Source of the DNA: Bacillota bacterium
GTDB taxonomy: Bacteria; Bacillota; Clostridia; Acetivibrionales; Acetivibrionaceae
NCBI GenBank assembly: GCA_023421115.1
Contig: JAEZUI010000166.1
Location: 1-29,374 of the forward strand
Reading direction: 5' to 3'
Length of the DNA: 29,374 nt
This document shows positions 7,201 through 15,760 of the stretch, piece by piece. Below the pieces are notes generated by a model that was not told the DNA's origin, did not search any database, and saw only the letters and a list, made by a program, of their open reading frames with translations. Each line of letters starts with the position of its first letter. The stretch's first letter is position 1. Position numbers and translations under genes: made by a program.

Positions 7201-9420
7201 TTATGGGATGACAATGCTCTATATATTCTTGCAGAAGTAAAAGACGACTATTTGTCTGTACAGTCTGAAAATCCATACATGCAAGATTCTTTGGAAATCT
7301 TCTTAGACGAAAACAATGATAAGACTGTAGAATACGGCATAGATGATTTGCATTTGCGTGTTAATTATGAGAATTACCAGACTTTAGATGTTGGAAATGC
7401 AGAGAGATTCTATACTGGAGCGGTTAAAACAGAGGACGGTTATTTGATAGAAGCAAGAATTGAGTTAAAATCCAAACCGTCAAATGGAAAAGTTATGGGA
7501 TATGATTTACAGATAAATGATGGATTTGATACTTTAAGACTTGGTACTATCAATATTTTCGATGCAACAGGTAATGCATGGCAAGACACTACCAAGTTTG
7601 GAGAAGTTATACTTGTTGGTAAATCAGATGGTGCAACAACTGGATTAAATCCATATAATCTCCTTAATCTGATTAGTACAACAAAGAAACTTGATTTTAC
7701 CCGTTTTACAAATAAAAGTGTAGTTATGGATGCAATAGAAATTGCTGAAGAAGTTCTTGCTGATACAAATGTTACTCAACAACAAATTGATGAGCAATAT
7801 AATGCTATAAAAACAGCTATCAGCAAGTTGGAGTTAACTGAAGAAGCAGCTAATGAGAAAGTGTTTATACCACTTCCTGATGAATATAGGGGAGAAAGCG
7901 ATAAACAAGGTACAATCGAAAAATTAGAGTACAATACAGCTAATTTAGACAACGGTATGGATACTAAATATCTTAACGTTTATCTTCCTTATGGATATGA
8001 CTCTGCTAATAAAAATAAAAAGTATAATGTTTTATACTTGATGCATGGTGGTGGAGAGAATGAAAATCTCCTATTTGGTGGACCTGGTGAGAGCAAAGAA
8101 CTAAAGAGAATAATAGATAACATGATTGCAAAGGGAGAAATTGAACCACTTATTGTAGTTACTCCTACGTTTTATGGCGGTAAAAATGAGGTGGATTTCT
8201 TCTATCAAGAATTAATGAGCGACGTGATTCCTCTAGTTGAATCTAAATACAATACCTATGCAAAATCAACAAGCTTAAGGGATATAAAGGCTTCTAGGGA
8301 GCACAGAGCATTTGGTGGATTCTCTATGGGATCGGTATGTACTTGGTATACATATATAAACTGTCTTGACTATATCAAATATTATATGCCGCTAAGTGGT
8401 GACTGTTGGGCACTAAATGGAGATGCTAGCAAGAACAATGCTAAGGAAACAGCAGAGTTACTAGCTGATGTTGCAAGAAAATCCGGTTATAAACCTCAGG
8501 ATTATAAGTTGTTCTGTGCAACAGGTAGCGCAGATATTGCATATCCTAACATGAAACCTCAGATAGATGAATTGAAGAAATTAACAGATACTTTCATTTA
8601 TTCTTCTGACACAAAGAAAGGAAATCTCTACTTTATGGTGTGCGAAGGTGGTACCCATGCATGGAATTTTGTTAATCAGTACATTTACAACATATTACCT
8701 GATTTATTTAAAGACACAAGCGAAACACCTGCTCCAGGTGGCAACACTGGTGGTTCTAACTCAGGTGGTTCAAAAAACAACAAAAAAACTTCTACTCCAA
8801 AGGTAACACCTACTGTTACTCCAACTGCAACACCGACTGCAACACCAACTGATGCTACAATAATAGAGGATAATGAAGCAATACCGGCAGCTGTTTATTC
8901 CGATATATCAAATCACTGGGCAAAAGACTTCATAAACGACTTGATCTCAAAGAATATCTTAAGCGGATATGGAGATGGTACAATCAGACCTGACAATAAT
9001 ATTTCAAGAGCTGAGCTTACAACCCTCGTAGTAAGAGCTATGGGATTAAAGCCATCTGAAAATCCTGTTTTGGATTTTGCTGACAAAAATATTATCCCAT
9101 CATGGGCAGCAGGCTATATAGTTCTAGCTAAAGAAAACGGAATTGTATCAGGATATGAGGATAAAACCTTCAGAGCTGATAAGATTTGTACAAGAGAAGA
9201 AGCAGTAACCATTATCATGAATGCCTTCAAACTTGGAGAATCGGATAATGAAATTAAGTTTAAAGATGCAAAAGATATTTCAGCTTGGGCATATAAAGCT
9301 GTAGCTAAAGCAATTGAGTCAGATGTTGTTGATGGATATCCCGACAACACCTTCAAACCTGGTAATAGTATAAAAAGAGCAGAAATATTCGCCTTACTAT
9401 CCAATGCTTTGAAGAAATAA
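4231..9420 (+). CDS. SLH-anchored modular xylanase and feruloyl esterase (CBM22-GH10-3xCBM9-like-CE1-SLH)
   Basis: 1729 residues; ATG preceded by AAAGGAGGA. Modules in order: signal peptide (1-33, VLA cut); CBM22 (about 37-195); GH10 xylanase (about 205-565) with acid/base E347 in DVVNE, nucleophile E472 in VTELDIS, plus HTLLWH and WGGDDKSSW; three CBM9-like repeats (about 575-745, 745-930, 948-1130), each with a 'DGxxDDIW...LWDxxxLYxLAxVxD...DSLEIFLD' pattern; a helical spacer (1140-1205); a CE1 esterase (about 1205-1500) with Ser1365 in GFSMG, probable Asp1435 and His1476 in GGTHAW; a Gly/Ser/Asn then Pro-Thr linker; three SLH domains (about 1556-1729). It should cut xylan and release ferulate (or acetate) side groups while fixed to secondary cell-wall polymer. 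Related clostridial xylanases have either CE1 with a dockerin or CBM9 with SLH. Carrying both CE1 and SLH is the odd part. It is flanked by its own terminator. Confidence 0.93.
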   Translation: MVLKKSFSKFLCFTLSCAMFFSIMTSVKLPVLAADTEDINIVNNGDMEEGTNWWYNNGCTIESVSEAKHGGEHSIKASGRTNSWQGIAQNLVDSELEKPEAGKEYYAAAWVMFDGEDAPEEVEFVLSLKTTTTNDPDVEDRFKYGNIKRQEVQKGEWTLLEGNYIIPSDSLVDKDVHLYTETTETETFVDYYMDDVVFRPLGDEVISYEFDSNLTPLRSVWDEYFPLGMAVRPDLIDSPEYSAYIKHHYSGLVAENCMKPEAIQPTEGVFTFDDGDKLVNFANENNITMRMHTLLWHSQIPDWFFQDPEDATKPATSEKLLERLETHIETTMTHYNGKIDTYDVVNEVISDGEGLRLSKWKSIVGDVDGDGTDDDYILAAFRYAFQTAKKLGDDNVKFCINDYSIESNAKKLDTMHFLVERIIKVAEEEGISKDRIVVGFQMHINMYGPSMGQIRKSIEKFEGMGIKVQVTELDISIYKSSDEASKATTEEVLLQQAKAYKDLFDLFKELSEKGLMDSVTLWGGDDKSSWLNDFPVENRGDAPLLFNKNLHAKPAYIALTDPDSLPVYRKQLNAVKASPVLETVADKLWDTISFTDVNQSVYTSVYSTDVATAGIKLMWDEDNLYILSQVKDNTPNEKDSLEIFLDTDSDASGDIKHFIIRSNDTTIDGITYLANTNVDGYTIQAAIPISAIEPKVGSKVGIDFRVNDFDAEGVLSSQVIWNDYKNQVDKDSTGFGYVVFDKETKLIRVKNGTPVIDGNVDDIWSSVEATNTDVWVSGTSGSTAKFKTLWDENNLYVLAEVTDSLLSKKSADAYQQDSVEIFIDQNNGKTTYYESDDYQIRVNFDNEVSYNPELPGFTSATSITEAGYIVEAIVPFTQAKAEIGKVLGFDLQVNNDENDDGNRDSVAIWCDASGLSWQNVSGLGNIILDEEKASAKLPVDENGLDSAGRMVAYFGSPKVDGVIDDIWNDAEVVAPQCVVGDVYATATFRSLWDDNALYILAEVKDDYLSVQSENPYMQDSLEIFLDENNDKTVEYGIDDLHLRVNYENYQTLDVGNAERFYTGAVKTEDGYLIEARIELKSKPSNGKVMGYDLQINDGFDTLRLGTINIFDATGNAWQDTTKFGEVILVGKSDGATTGLNPYNLLNLISTTKKLDFTRFTNKSVVMDAIEIAEEVLADTNVTQQQIDEQYNAIKTAISKLELTEEAANEKVFIPLPDEYRGESDKQGTIEKLEYNTANLDNGMDTKYLNVYLPYGYDSANKNKKYNVLYLMHGGGENENLLFGGPGESKELKRIIDNMIAKGEIEPLIVVTPTFYGGKNEVDFFYQELMSDVIPLVESKYNTYAKSTSLRDIKASREHRAFGGFSMGSVCTWYTYINCLDYIKYYMPLSGDCWALNGDASKNNAKETAELLADVARKSGYKPQDYKLFCATGSADIAYPNMKPQIDELKKLTDTFIYSSDTKKGNLYFMVCEGGTHAWNFVNQYIYNILPDLFKDTSETPAPGGNTGGSNSGGSKNNKKTSTPKVTPTVTPTATPTATPTDATIIEDNEAIPAAVYSDISNHWAKDFINDLISKNILSGYGDGTIRPDNNISRAELTTLVVRAMGLKPSENPVLDFADKNIIPSWAAGYIVLAKENGIVSGYEDKTFRADKICTREEAVTIIMNAFKLGESDNEIKFKDAKDISAWAYKAVAKAIESDVVDGYPDNTFKPGNSIKRAEIFALLSNALKK

Positions 9421-9445
9421 TTTAGTTGAGTTTTAAGTAAATAGT

Positions 9446-9488
9446 AAAAGAGCTGCTGAAAGGAAATTCTACAGCAGCTCTTTTTATT
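9446..9488. terminator. Bidirectional terminator between xylanase and chemoreceptor
   Basis: Arms AGAGCTGCTG (9449-9458) and CAGCAGCTCT (9472-9481) flanked by AAAA on one side and TTTTT on the other, so it can stop transcription from both convergent genes. Confidence 0.85.
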
Positions 9489-9509
9489 TCGCCTCTTTCG
9501 AACGAAGTT

Positions 9510-11489
9510 TTAATACTTTCCAAAGTCTACTTCATCTAAAGAAATTTTGGCTTTTGCAAAATCCTCGGAGCCTACACCTGCATGATTGGAGGAATACTCT
9601 TTTGAGGACATGCTTTGCAATATTTTTAGAACGTCGGGTGTTAGTGATGTATTATTTACCTTCTTTAATCTATATTTACTGACAAGATCCTTTAACAAAT
9701 CTGCCTGGCTGGACAATTCTTCACTTGAAGCGGCGCTTTCCTCCGCTGTAGCAGAATTCGTTTGTACAACTTGGGCAACTTGTGTTATAGCTTGATTTAA
9801 CTGAGTAATTCCTGAAGCTTGTTGATTTGAAGCTATAGCAATTTCATTAACAAGGTTGGCAGATTTTGCGACCATGTCAACAATTTGATTCAAAGCTGAC
9901 GCTGTTTCGGTTGCAATTTTAGTACCAGTATCTACCTTTTTGATGGAACCTTCAATTAATGCAGTAGTTTCTTTTGCAGCTTCAGCAGAGCGGGCAGCTA
10001 GATTCCTAACTTCTTCAGCAACAACAGCGAAGCCTTTTCCATGTTGACCTGCTCTTGCAGCTTCAACAGCAGCGTTTAAAGCAAGTATATTGGTTTGGAA
10101 GGCAATTTCGTCAATGACTTTTATAATTTTTGAAATGTTATTTGATGAATCATTAATTTCAGCCATTGATCTAAGCATTTCGGACATTTGAGCATTTCCA
10201 TCAACAGCTTTTTCTTTTGCAGTAGAAGCAAGTTCGTTTGCCTGATTTGCATTCTCTGCATTTTGTCTTGTTTGTGAAGCAACTTCTTCGATAGAAGCGG
10301 TAATTTCTTCAATGGAACTTGCTTGTTCCGTTGAACCATGGGATAACACCTGACTTGAAGCAGAGACTTGTTTTGAGCCCGTTGCAACTTGGTCTGCTGC
10401 GGAGTTGATATTAGACAGCACCTCATTAAATGCATTAATTGTATTGTTGATTGAATCCTTTATAACAGCATGATCCCCTTTGTAATTACCTACAACTGCA
10501 ACCTGCAGATTTGCTTTGGACATTTCCGCAAGCACATCAGACGATTCTTTAATAGGCTCAAGTACTGCATCTAAGGTTTTATTAATACCATCAATTATAA
10601 TCTGAAAATCACCGTGGAACTTATTTGTATTGCCTCTATAACTCAATTCACCTTCTATAGCATTCTTTGACATGATTTTTATTTCTTCTATTACTTCAAT
10701 AATGGTATCTTTCATTTTGCTAAACGAGCCTGCCAATGTACCAATTTCATCTTTAGAGGTAACATCAATATCTATATTCATATTACCCGTTGCAAGTTTA
10801 TCAGCTGCATTGACTACTTTTAGAATTCCGTTGGTTATGATTTTACTCACATAAATAGCAATAAAGATTGCCAATATTAATGAAGTAAGTGTTCCAAAGA
10901 TAAGAACCATCTTAGTAGTAGTTTCTTTAGTAGTTTGTCCTTTTTCTCTATCAGCTAAAAGAGTATTTTCAATATTTCTGCTTTCTGCAACAATGTTACG
11001 CAATTCATCCATAAACTCTTTTCCTTTAGCATCTGAGGTATCTTTAATAACATCCTCTATTGTTTTATTATTGTTTGTAACTTCACGCCTTAGATTAATA
11101 CTGTTTTCAGCGACCACTTGCCAGGACTCCTTCAATTGTTTGATCTTTAGAAGGTTTTCTTGTTGTGTTGGATTGTCTATGGTTAATCCTTTTACATCAT
11201 TAAAGTAAGTATCGAAGTCAGCTTTCCCTTTATTATAGGGTTCTAGGAATTTATCATCCCCAGTTATGGAAAAACCGCGTTCTCCTGTTTCCATATTAAC
11301 CATACTGGTAACTATATTATCTAAATTGGACAAAACTTTATGTGTATGAACATTCCAACCATTAGCCTCTACATAACTGGAGAAGTTTACAAATACAATA
11401 GTAGATAATATGATAAGAACTAAAACAACTGCTGCAAATCCGAGCAATAACTTTTTGTTGATATTCATATCATTAAATTTTTTTAGCAT
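9510..11489 (-). CDS. Methyl-accepting chemotaxis protein with CHASE3 sensor domain
   Basis: 659 residues from the ATG at 11489, chosen because AAGGA lies 10 bases upstream; an in-frame ATG at 11516 lacks a site. Order: TM1 (about 12-34); extracellular CHASE3 domain with the hallmark METGERGF-x-ITGD-x-x-FLEPY; TM2 (about 185-212); HAMP; a second HAMP-like helical region; and the cytoplasmic signalling hairpin with the conserved tip EIAFQTNILALNAAVEAARA. It senses an unknown stimulus and controls CheA. The C-terminus ends in VDFGKY, similar to the EFDKY end of the second chemoreceptor in this window. It converges on the xylanase gene and shares its terminator. Ligand cannot be told. Confidence 0.93.
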   Translation of the reverse strand: MLKKFNDMNINKKLLLGFAAVVLVLIILSTIVFVNFSSYVEANGWNVHTHKVLSNLDNIVTSMVNMETGERGFSITGDDKFLEPYNKGKADFDTYFNDVKGLTIDNPTQQENLLKIKQLKESWQVVAENSINLRREVTNNNKTIEDVIKDTSDAKGKEFMDELRNIVAESRNIENTLLADREKGQTTKETTTKMVLIFGTLTSLILAIFIAIYVSKIITNGILKVVNAADKLATGNMNIDIDVTSKDEIGTLAGSFSKMKDTIIEVIEEIKIMSKNAIEGELSYRGNTNKFHGDFQIIIDGINKTLDAVLEPIKESSDVLAEMSKANLQVAVVGNYKGDHAVIKDSINNTINAFNEVLSNINSAADQVATGSKQVSASSQVLSHGSTEQASSIEEITASIEEVASQTRQNAENANQANELASTAKEKAVDGNAQMSEMLRSMAEINDSSNNISKIIKVIDEIAFQTNILALNAAVEAARAGQHGKGFAVVAEEVRNLAARSAEAAKETTALIEGSIKKVDTGTKIATETASALNQIVDMVAKSANLVNEIAIASNQQASGITQLNQAITQVAQVVQTNSATAEESAASSEELSSQADLLKDLVSKYRLKKVNNTSLTPDVLKILQSMSSKEYSSNHAGVGSEDFAKAKISLDEVDFGKY

Positions 11490-11516
11490 ATAGATACCAT
11501 CCTTTTCTAGAATCAT

Positions 11517-11973
11517 AGATTTGCACTAAAATGCCTGCAATAGCAGATTGAATAAAAAATAATGCTTCTTCAAAACGTTTGTTAAGTCCATGCCTCCTTT
11601 CATTACAAATATAAAGTACTAATTTAGTGCTACCTATTTCAGAAGGCCATTACAAAAAATAACCTATATAAAATTTATGGTGCAAAGCTCCTAGAATCAT
11701 TTTTTTTGAAATGGCAATTGACCAGTTATCTTTTACAAATAACCTAACTGAATATAAGCATGCTTATATATCGTCACAAATTTATATAAACTTTAGTGTT
11801 TCTTCTAACTACGCCTGTAAAGCTAGAGGTGTTATATCCAGAAACTGGATTGTTCTTAATTGTTTAAAAATGCTGTAAATTTATTAATAAAGTATTGGTT
11901 TGAGATTGTTTTTCTTTCGGAAAAATAGAGAAGTAAAAGATATCGCCTACTTTAGAACCAAAAGTTACCTATA
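11517..11973. other. Intergenic region between chemoreceptor and SDR gene
   Basis: No gene seen. It holds repeat copy 2 (11645-11723), a 16-bp perfect palindrome TATAAGCATGCTTATA (11753-11768), and a small hairpin ATCCAG-AAA-CTGGAT (11836-11850). The chemoreceptor promoter must lie here, but I could not place it with confidence. Confidence 0.5.
11645..11723 (+). repeat. 79-bp MITE-like palindromic repeat, copy 2
   Basis: Starts GGCCATTACAAAAAATAACC and ends TTTGAAATGGCAATTGACC. Exactly 79 bases, as copies 1 and 3. The next bases, AGTTAT, are shared with copy 3 but not copy 1. Confidence 0.75.
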
Positions 11974-12023
11974 CAATAGCAAAAAAATAGATTTATGAAA
12001 TATAAATCTATTTTTTGCTATTG
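11974..12023 (-). terminator. Long AT-rich terminator hairpin of the SDR gene
   Basis: Arms of about 22 bp: the left arm begins CAATAGC, the right arm ends GCTATTG, with A- and T-runs and an ATAGATTTAT / ATAAATCTAT core around a 5-base loop. It lies 14 bases past the SDR stop codon on the minus strand. Confidence 0.6.
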
Positions 12024-12036
12024 CCATATAAAAATA

Positions 12037-12795
12037 TTAAACCGATGTAAAACCTCCATCAACTTTAATATTCTGACCAGTAATATATGAAGCTTCGTCA
12101 CTAGCCAGAAAAACAGCTGCGGGGTTTAATTCACCCTCAGCACCATAACGACCAAGTGGCACATTAGCTTTCATAAAATTCGTAAATTCCTCAGTTCTTA
12201 ATGTATCAGAAGTCAATTCTGTTTCAAAATATCCGGGACTTATAGTATTGCATGTGATATTGTATTTTGCTAGTTCAGCTGCAACGGCTCTAGTAAAGTT
12301 AATAACACCACCTTTAGATGAATGATAGGCTACAGTATCCATGGCTGTATTGCCGACTTGTCCGTAAATGGAAGCGATATTTATGATTCGACCGTATTTC
12401 TTTTCTACCATATATTTTGCGAAAGCTCTAGTAACTTTGAACACACTTGTCAAATCTGCATCCATAGTGAAATTCCAATCTTCATCGGTCATATCGAGTA
12501 CCCCTGCATTCTTCGAAGCACCAGCGTTATTGACTAAAATGTCCACTTTTCCATACTCTTTAATGGAAGCTTCTGCTGCGTTTTTGATTTCATCAGTGTT
12601 CGTAACATCACATTTTATTGGCAAGCATCTTACACCTCTAGATTTGAAATCAGCGGCAATAGTTTCAAGCTTTTCAATTCTTCTGGCCATGAGCACCAAA
12701 TCCGCACCTTGTTGAGCAAAACCATTAGCCATTTGCAGTCCTAAACCAGAAGAAGCTCCTGTGATAACTGCAACACGTCCTTTTAAAGAAAACAT
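12037..12795 (-). CDS. Short-chain dehydrogenase, gluconate 5-dehydrogenase-like
   Basis: 252 residues from the ATG at 12795, chosen because AAGGAGG lies just upstream; the longer frame to 12846 would place its start upstream of this site. Classical SDR: cofactor motif TGASSGLG (12-19), NNAG, catalytic S142, Y157 and K161 (YHSSK), and a C-terminal GQNIKVDGG. The overall sequence resembles gluconate 5-dehydrogenase (5-keto-D-gluconate reductase), a cytosolic NAD(P)-dependent enzyme of sugar-acid metabolism. SDR substrates are hard to predict, and 3-oxoacyl-ACP reductase or another sugar dehydrogenase is possible. It is a single-gene unit with a near-consensus promoter and its own terminator. 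It could use products of pectin or hemicellulose breakdown, but only gene proximity suggests this. Confidence 0.85.
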   Translation of the reverse strand: MFSLKGRVAVITGASSGLGLQMANGFAQQGADLVLMARRIEKLETIAADFKSRGVRCLPIKCDVTNTDEIKNAAEASIKEYGKVDILVNNAGASKNAGVLDMTDEDWNFTMDADLTSVFKVTRAFAKYMVEKKYGRIINIASIYGQVGNTAMDTVAYHSSKGGVINFTRAVAAELAKYNITCNTISPGYFETELTSDTLRTEEFTNFMKANVPLGRYGAEGELNPAAVFLASDEASYITGQNIKVDGGFTSV

Positions 12796-12850
12796 AATAT
12801 TCCTCCTTCTTGTATAAAAATAAAATGATTGATATTTATTTAACAATTAT

Positions 12851-12879
12851 ATTATAAACTAGTATTTACATAAAGTCAA
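12851..12879 (-). promoter_or_regulatory. Sigma-A promoter of the SDR gene
   Basis: On the minus strand TTGACT (12874-12879), 17-base spacer, TATAAT (12851-12856). This is near-consensus and about 55 bases before the start codon. Confidence 0.8.
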
Positions 12880-12981
12880 AATCATATATACGGGGTATGG
12901 GAGCATTTAAATTGAAAAGTCATTTGATGGTAATTTTTTTAGAATTACCTTAGTAACTTATTTATAAAAGAATGGAAAAAT

Positions 12982-12989
12982 GATATAAT
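12982..12989 (+). promoter_or_regulatory. Extended -10 promoter of the GH9 gene
   Basis: TGATATAAT with TATAAT at 12984-12989; no clear -35. The leader would be about 80 bases. A small hairpin GGTAATT / AATTACC lies upstream at 12929-12949 and could be an operator, though this is unproven. Confidence 0.5.
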
Positions 12990-13078
12990 GTTTTTGTATG
13001 ACAGATTAACAAGTTGTGTGTGAATTAATATTTATGCACAATTTAATATATAAAGATTTGATTGGGGAGGTAGTACTA

Positions 13079-15712
13079 GTGGGGAAAATGAAAGTAACCG
13101 TGTCTTTTGTGTTGACTTTTTGTTTGTTGCTATCAATTGGAAGCTTTTCAGCAGAGACAAAGGCTGCATCTGATTTTAATTATGCAGATGCCTTTGCCAA
13201 ATCTATTTTATTCTATGAAGCAAATTGGTGCGGAGAAGATGCAGGCAATAACCGATTAAAGTGGAGAGGGCCATGCCATGTGGATGACGGCAGTGATGTG
13301 GGTGTTGATCTTAGCGGCGGTTTCCATGATTGTGGAGACCATGTGAAGTTTGGATTGCCTCAGACCTACTCGGCATCAACTTTAGGTTGGGCATATTATG
13401 AGTTCAAGGATACTTTTATTGAAAAAGGCCAGGATGAATATATGCTTAGTATCAATAAGCATTTTTGTGATTATTTCATAAAATGCTTTGTGAACGATAC
13501 CACGTTTTATTATCAGGTGGGTGATGGTGATACCGATCACAGCTATTGGGGTCCACCGGAGATGCAGGATACTATAAGACCCGCTTTCTTTGTTGCAACT
13601 CCTGAGACACCTGGCTCTGATGTTGCGGGTGATGCAGCGGCTGCACTGGCGTTGATGTATTTAAACTATAAGGACAGAGATTTGGAATACAGTGAAAAAT
13701 GTCTTGATACAGCTAAAAGATTGTATAACTTCGGCAAAAAGTATAGAGGAAACAGCAAAGCACAAACCTATTATACTCCTGCAAACTACTTTGATGAGCT
13801 TATGTGGGGTGCAGTATGGTTATGCGTAGCAACGGGAGATAAAAGCTATCTTGATGATGTGGAAACATTTATGACCCAAAGAGGTATTGGTGGAGATAAG
13901 GTGGAGTACTATAACCACTGGACACACTGTTGGGATGATGTTTTTGGCGGAGTATTTCTGATGATGTCCCAATTATCCGATAAGCCTAAATACAAGGAAG
14001 CTGCTGAAGAGAATCTTTATTTCTGGATGAATGAACTAACAACAACACCAGGAGGTCTAAAATATCTTCATGAATGGGCCTGCTTGAAGTATGCAGCTTC
14101 AGCCAGTTTTTTAGCCCTTGTATACAATAAATATTCTCCCGATCAGAAGTATGTAGACTTTGCAAAGAGTCAGATAGACTATATTTTGGGTGATAATCCA
14201 CGCCAAAGTTCTTACGTTGTAGGCTTTGGTGAAAACTACCCTAAATTTCCCCACCACAGGGCTGCAAGTGGAAGACTTGAGGGAGAACTAACAAGGGAAG
14301 ACAAGGATGACCCTGAAAGACATATACTCTATGGTGCTTTAGTTGGTGGCCCAAAAGATGATGACTCCTATGTTGATGATATTAATCAATATGTATACAC
14401 CGAAGTGGGGCTTGACTATAATGCAGGTTTTGTAGGTGCCATGGCTGGAATGACAGAGATTTTTGGGAAGGATCAGGAGCCTGAAGAAACTCCGGATATT
14501 GAGTCAGGACCTCCCGAGTATTCAATTGAGGCACAGGTTACATATGAGAATGAACAGCAGTCGGTTATCAACGCAAATGTATATAATGTAAATATGGCAC
14601 CTCCTCACTTTGAAAACGGTATTACTGTAAAGTATTTTGTGGATTTGAGCGAGTTTTACGAAAAGGGCTATTCTGTTAAACACGTCAAAACAGGTATTGC
14701 CTTTACTGACAATGGAGCCAAAATAACCGGACTGCAGCCTTGGGATCCGAGCAATAATATATATTTTGCAGAAATTTATTGGCCATCTTCAGTTAAAATG
14801 TTTGGGAAAAGCCAGTTTCAGTTTAAGATATACACTACTAATGCAACTTGTTATGATCCGGATAATGATTTTTCCAGAGAGGGCTTGCCTACCGAAAAGA
14901 CTGAATTTTTCAAGACTCAGTGTATGCCGGTATATAAAGATGGCAAACTTGTTTATGGCAAGGAGCCTTATAGAGATCCCTCAATAACATTTACGCCAAC
15001 CCCGGTCACAACGCCAACACCGGTGAGTGATGTGGTAATTCAAATGTACAACAGTACTTTTCATTCTTCAAATCAGATAGCACCAAAGTTTTGTATTATG
15101 AATCCAACATCAAAGACCTTAGATTTAAGTACCGTTAAAATCAGATATTATTATACTATTGATGGTGAAAAGCCACAGACCTTCTCCTGTGACTATACTG
15201 CACTAGGTGATGGAAATGTTACAGGTAAATTTGTTAAAATGGACAACCCCACCGAGGATGCGGATTACTATTTGGAAATAGCATTTAAAGCCGGAAAACT
15301 CGAACCGGAAGAATGTTTTTATTTTTCAACCCGTTTTTGGAAGACCGATTGGAACGATTTTGATTTATCAAATGACTACTCCTATAACGAAGGCGGCGGT
15401 GATTATGAGGATTGGTCAAAGGTTACGGCATATGTCAAGGATGAATTGGAATGGGGAATTGAGCCAGGAACAGTAATTGTTACACCTACTCCAACACCGG
15501 AAATTATTTATGGAGATGTAACGGGGGACGGAAATGTAAATTCAATTGATTTTGCTACTATGAGATTGTTTCTTTTAGGAATAAGAAAAGAGATGCCGGG
15601 AGCTAACTGGGAAAAAGCTGGCGATTTAAATGGTGATGGAGGCGTTAACTCGATTGATTTTGCTATACTTAGGAGCTATTTATTGTCCATTATCAAAGAA
15701 CTTCCAATATAG
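13079..15712 (+). CDS. Cellulosomal GH9 cellulase (GH9-CBM3c-CBM3-dockerin)
   Basis: 877 residues from a GTG at 13079, 8 bases after GGGGAGG; an ATG at 13088 is a possible alternative, and the frame upstream (from 13016) has no site. Signal peptide 1-30 (ETKAA). GH9 domain (about 33-465): DCGDH with D84 and D87 as the base pair, HHRAASG, and general acid E442 in TEVGLDYNAGF. A CBM3c module (about 480-640, FVDLSEFYEKGYS, GLQPWDPSNNIY) is typical of processive 'theme B' GH9 enzymes, where it feeds the chain to the active site. A second CBM3 (about 650-800, IRYYYTIDGEK) follows a Pro-Thr linker and probably binds cellulose. A type-I dockerin (about 810-877) has two NSIDFA calcium-loop segments. 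Closest architecture: C. thermocellum CelI-like enzymes, but with a dockerin. Followed 48 bases later by the esterase, probably co-transcribed. Confidence 0.93.
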   Translation: MGKMKVTVSFVLTFCLLLSIGSFSAETKAASDFNYADAFAKSILFYEANWCGEDAGNNRLKWRGPCHVDDGSDVGVDLSGGFHDCGDHVKFGLPQTYSASTLGWAYYEFKDTFIEKGQDEYMLSINKHFCDYFIKCFVNDTTFYYQVGDGDTDHSYWGPPEMQDTIRPAFFVATPETPGSDVAGDAAAALALMYLNYKDRDLEYSEKCLDTAKRLYNFGKKYRGNSKAQTYYTPANYFDELMWGAVWLCVATGDKSYLDDVETFMTQRGIGGDKVEYYNHWTHCWDDVFGGVFLMMSQLSDKPKYKEAAEENLYFWMNELTTTPGGLKYLHEWACLKYAASASFLALVYNKYSPDQKYVDFAKSQIDYILGDNPRQSSYVVGFGENYPKFPHHRAASGRLEGELTREDKDDPERHILYGALVGGPKDDDSYVDDINQYVYTEVGLDYNAGFVGAMAGMTEIFGKDQEPEETPDIESGPPEYSIEAQVTYENEQQSVINANVYNVNMAPPHFENGITVKYFVDLSEFYEKGYSVKHVKTGIAFTDNGAKITGLQPWDPSNNIYFAEIYWPSSVKMFGKSQFQFKIYTTNATCYDPDNDFSREGLPTEKTEFFKTQCMPVYKDGKLVYGKEPYRDPSITFTPTPVTTPTPVSDVVIQMYNSTFHSSNQIAPKFCIMNPTSKTLDLSTVKIRYYYTIDGEKPQTFSCDYTALGDGNVTGKFVKMDNPTEDADYYLEIAFKAGKLEPEECFYFSTRFWKTDWNDFDLSNDYSYNEGGGDYEDWSKVTAYVKDELEWGIEPGTVIVTPTPTPEIIYGDVTGDGNVNSIDFATMRLFLLGIRKEMPGANWEKAGDLNGDGGVNSIDFAILRSYLLSIIKELPI

Positions 15713-15760
15713 AAAATGTAAAAAAATTATAAAACTTATTAAAGGGAGTTGTGTGTAATT

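Noticed and set aside
9114..9404. Long minus-strand open frames inside the xylanase, GH9, pectate lyase and chemoreceptor genes
   Set aside because: They are antisense or frame-shadow readings of well-supported genes and have no ribosome binding sites.
11526..11591. A 21-codon ORF (MDLTNVLKKHYFLFNLLLQAF) on the minus strand upstream of the CHASE3 chemoreceptor, with AAAGGAGG just before it
   Set aside because: Only one base separates the Shine-Dalgarno sequence from the ATG, too close for normal initiation. No sign of an attenuator structure was found.
11670..11690. GGTGCAAAGC resembling part of a c-di-GMP (GEMM) riboswitch
   Set aside because: It lies in the variable centre of repeat copy 2, on the strand opposite the nearby chemoreceptor, and other GEMM motifs are absent.
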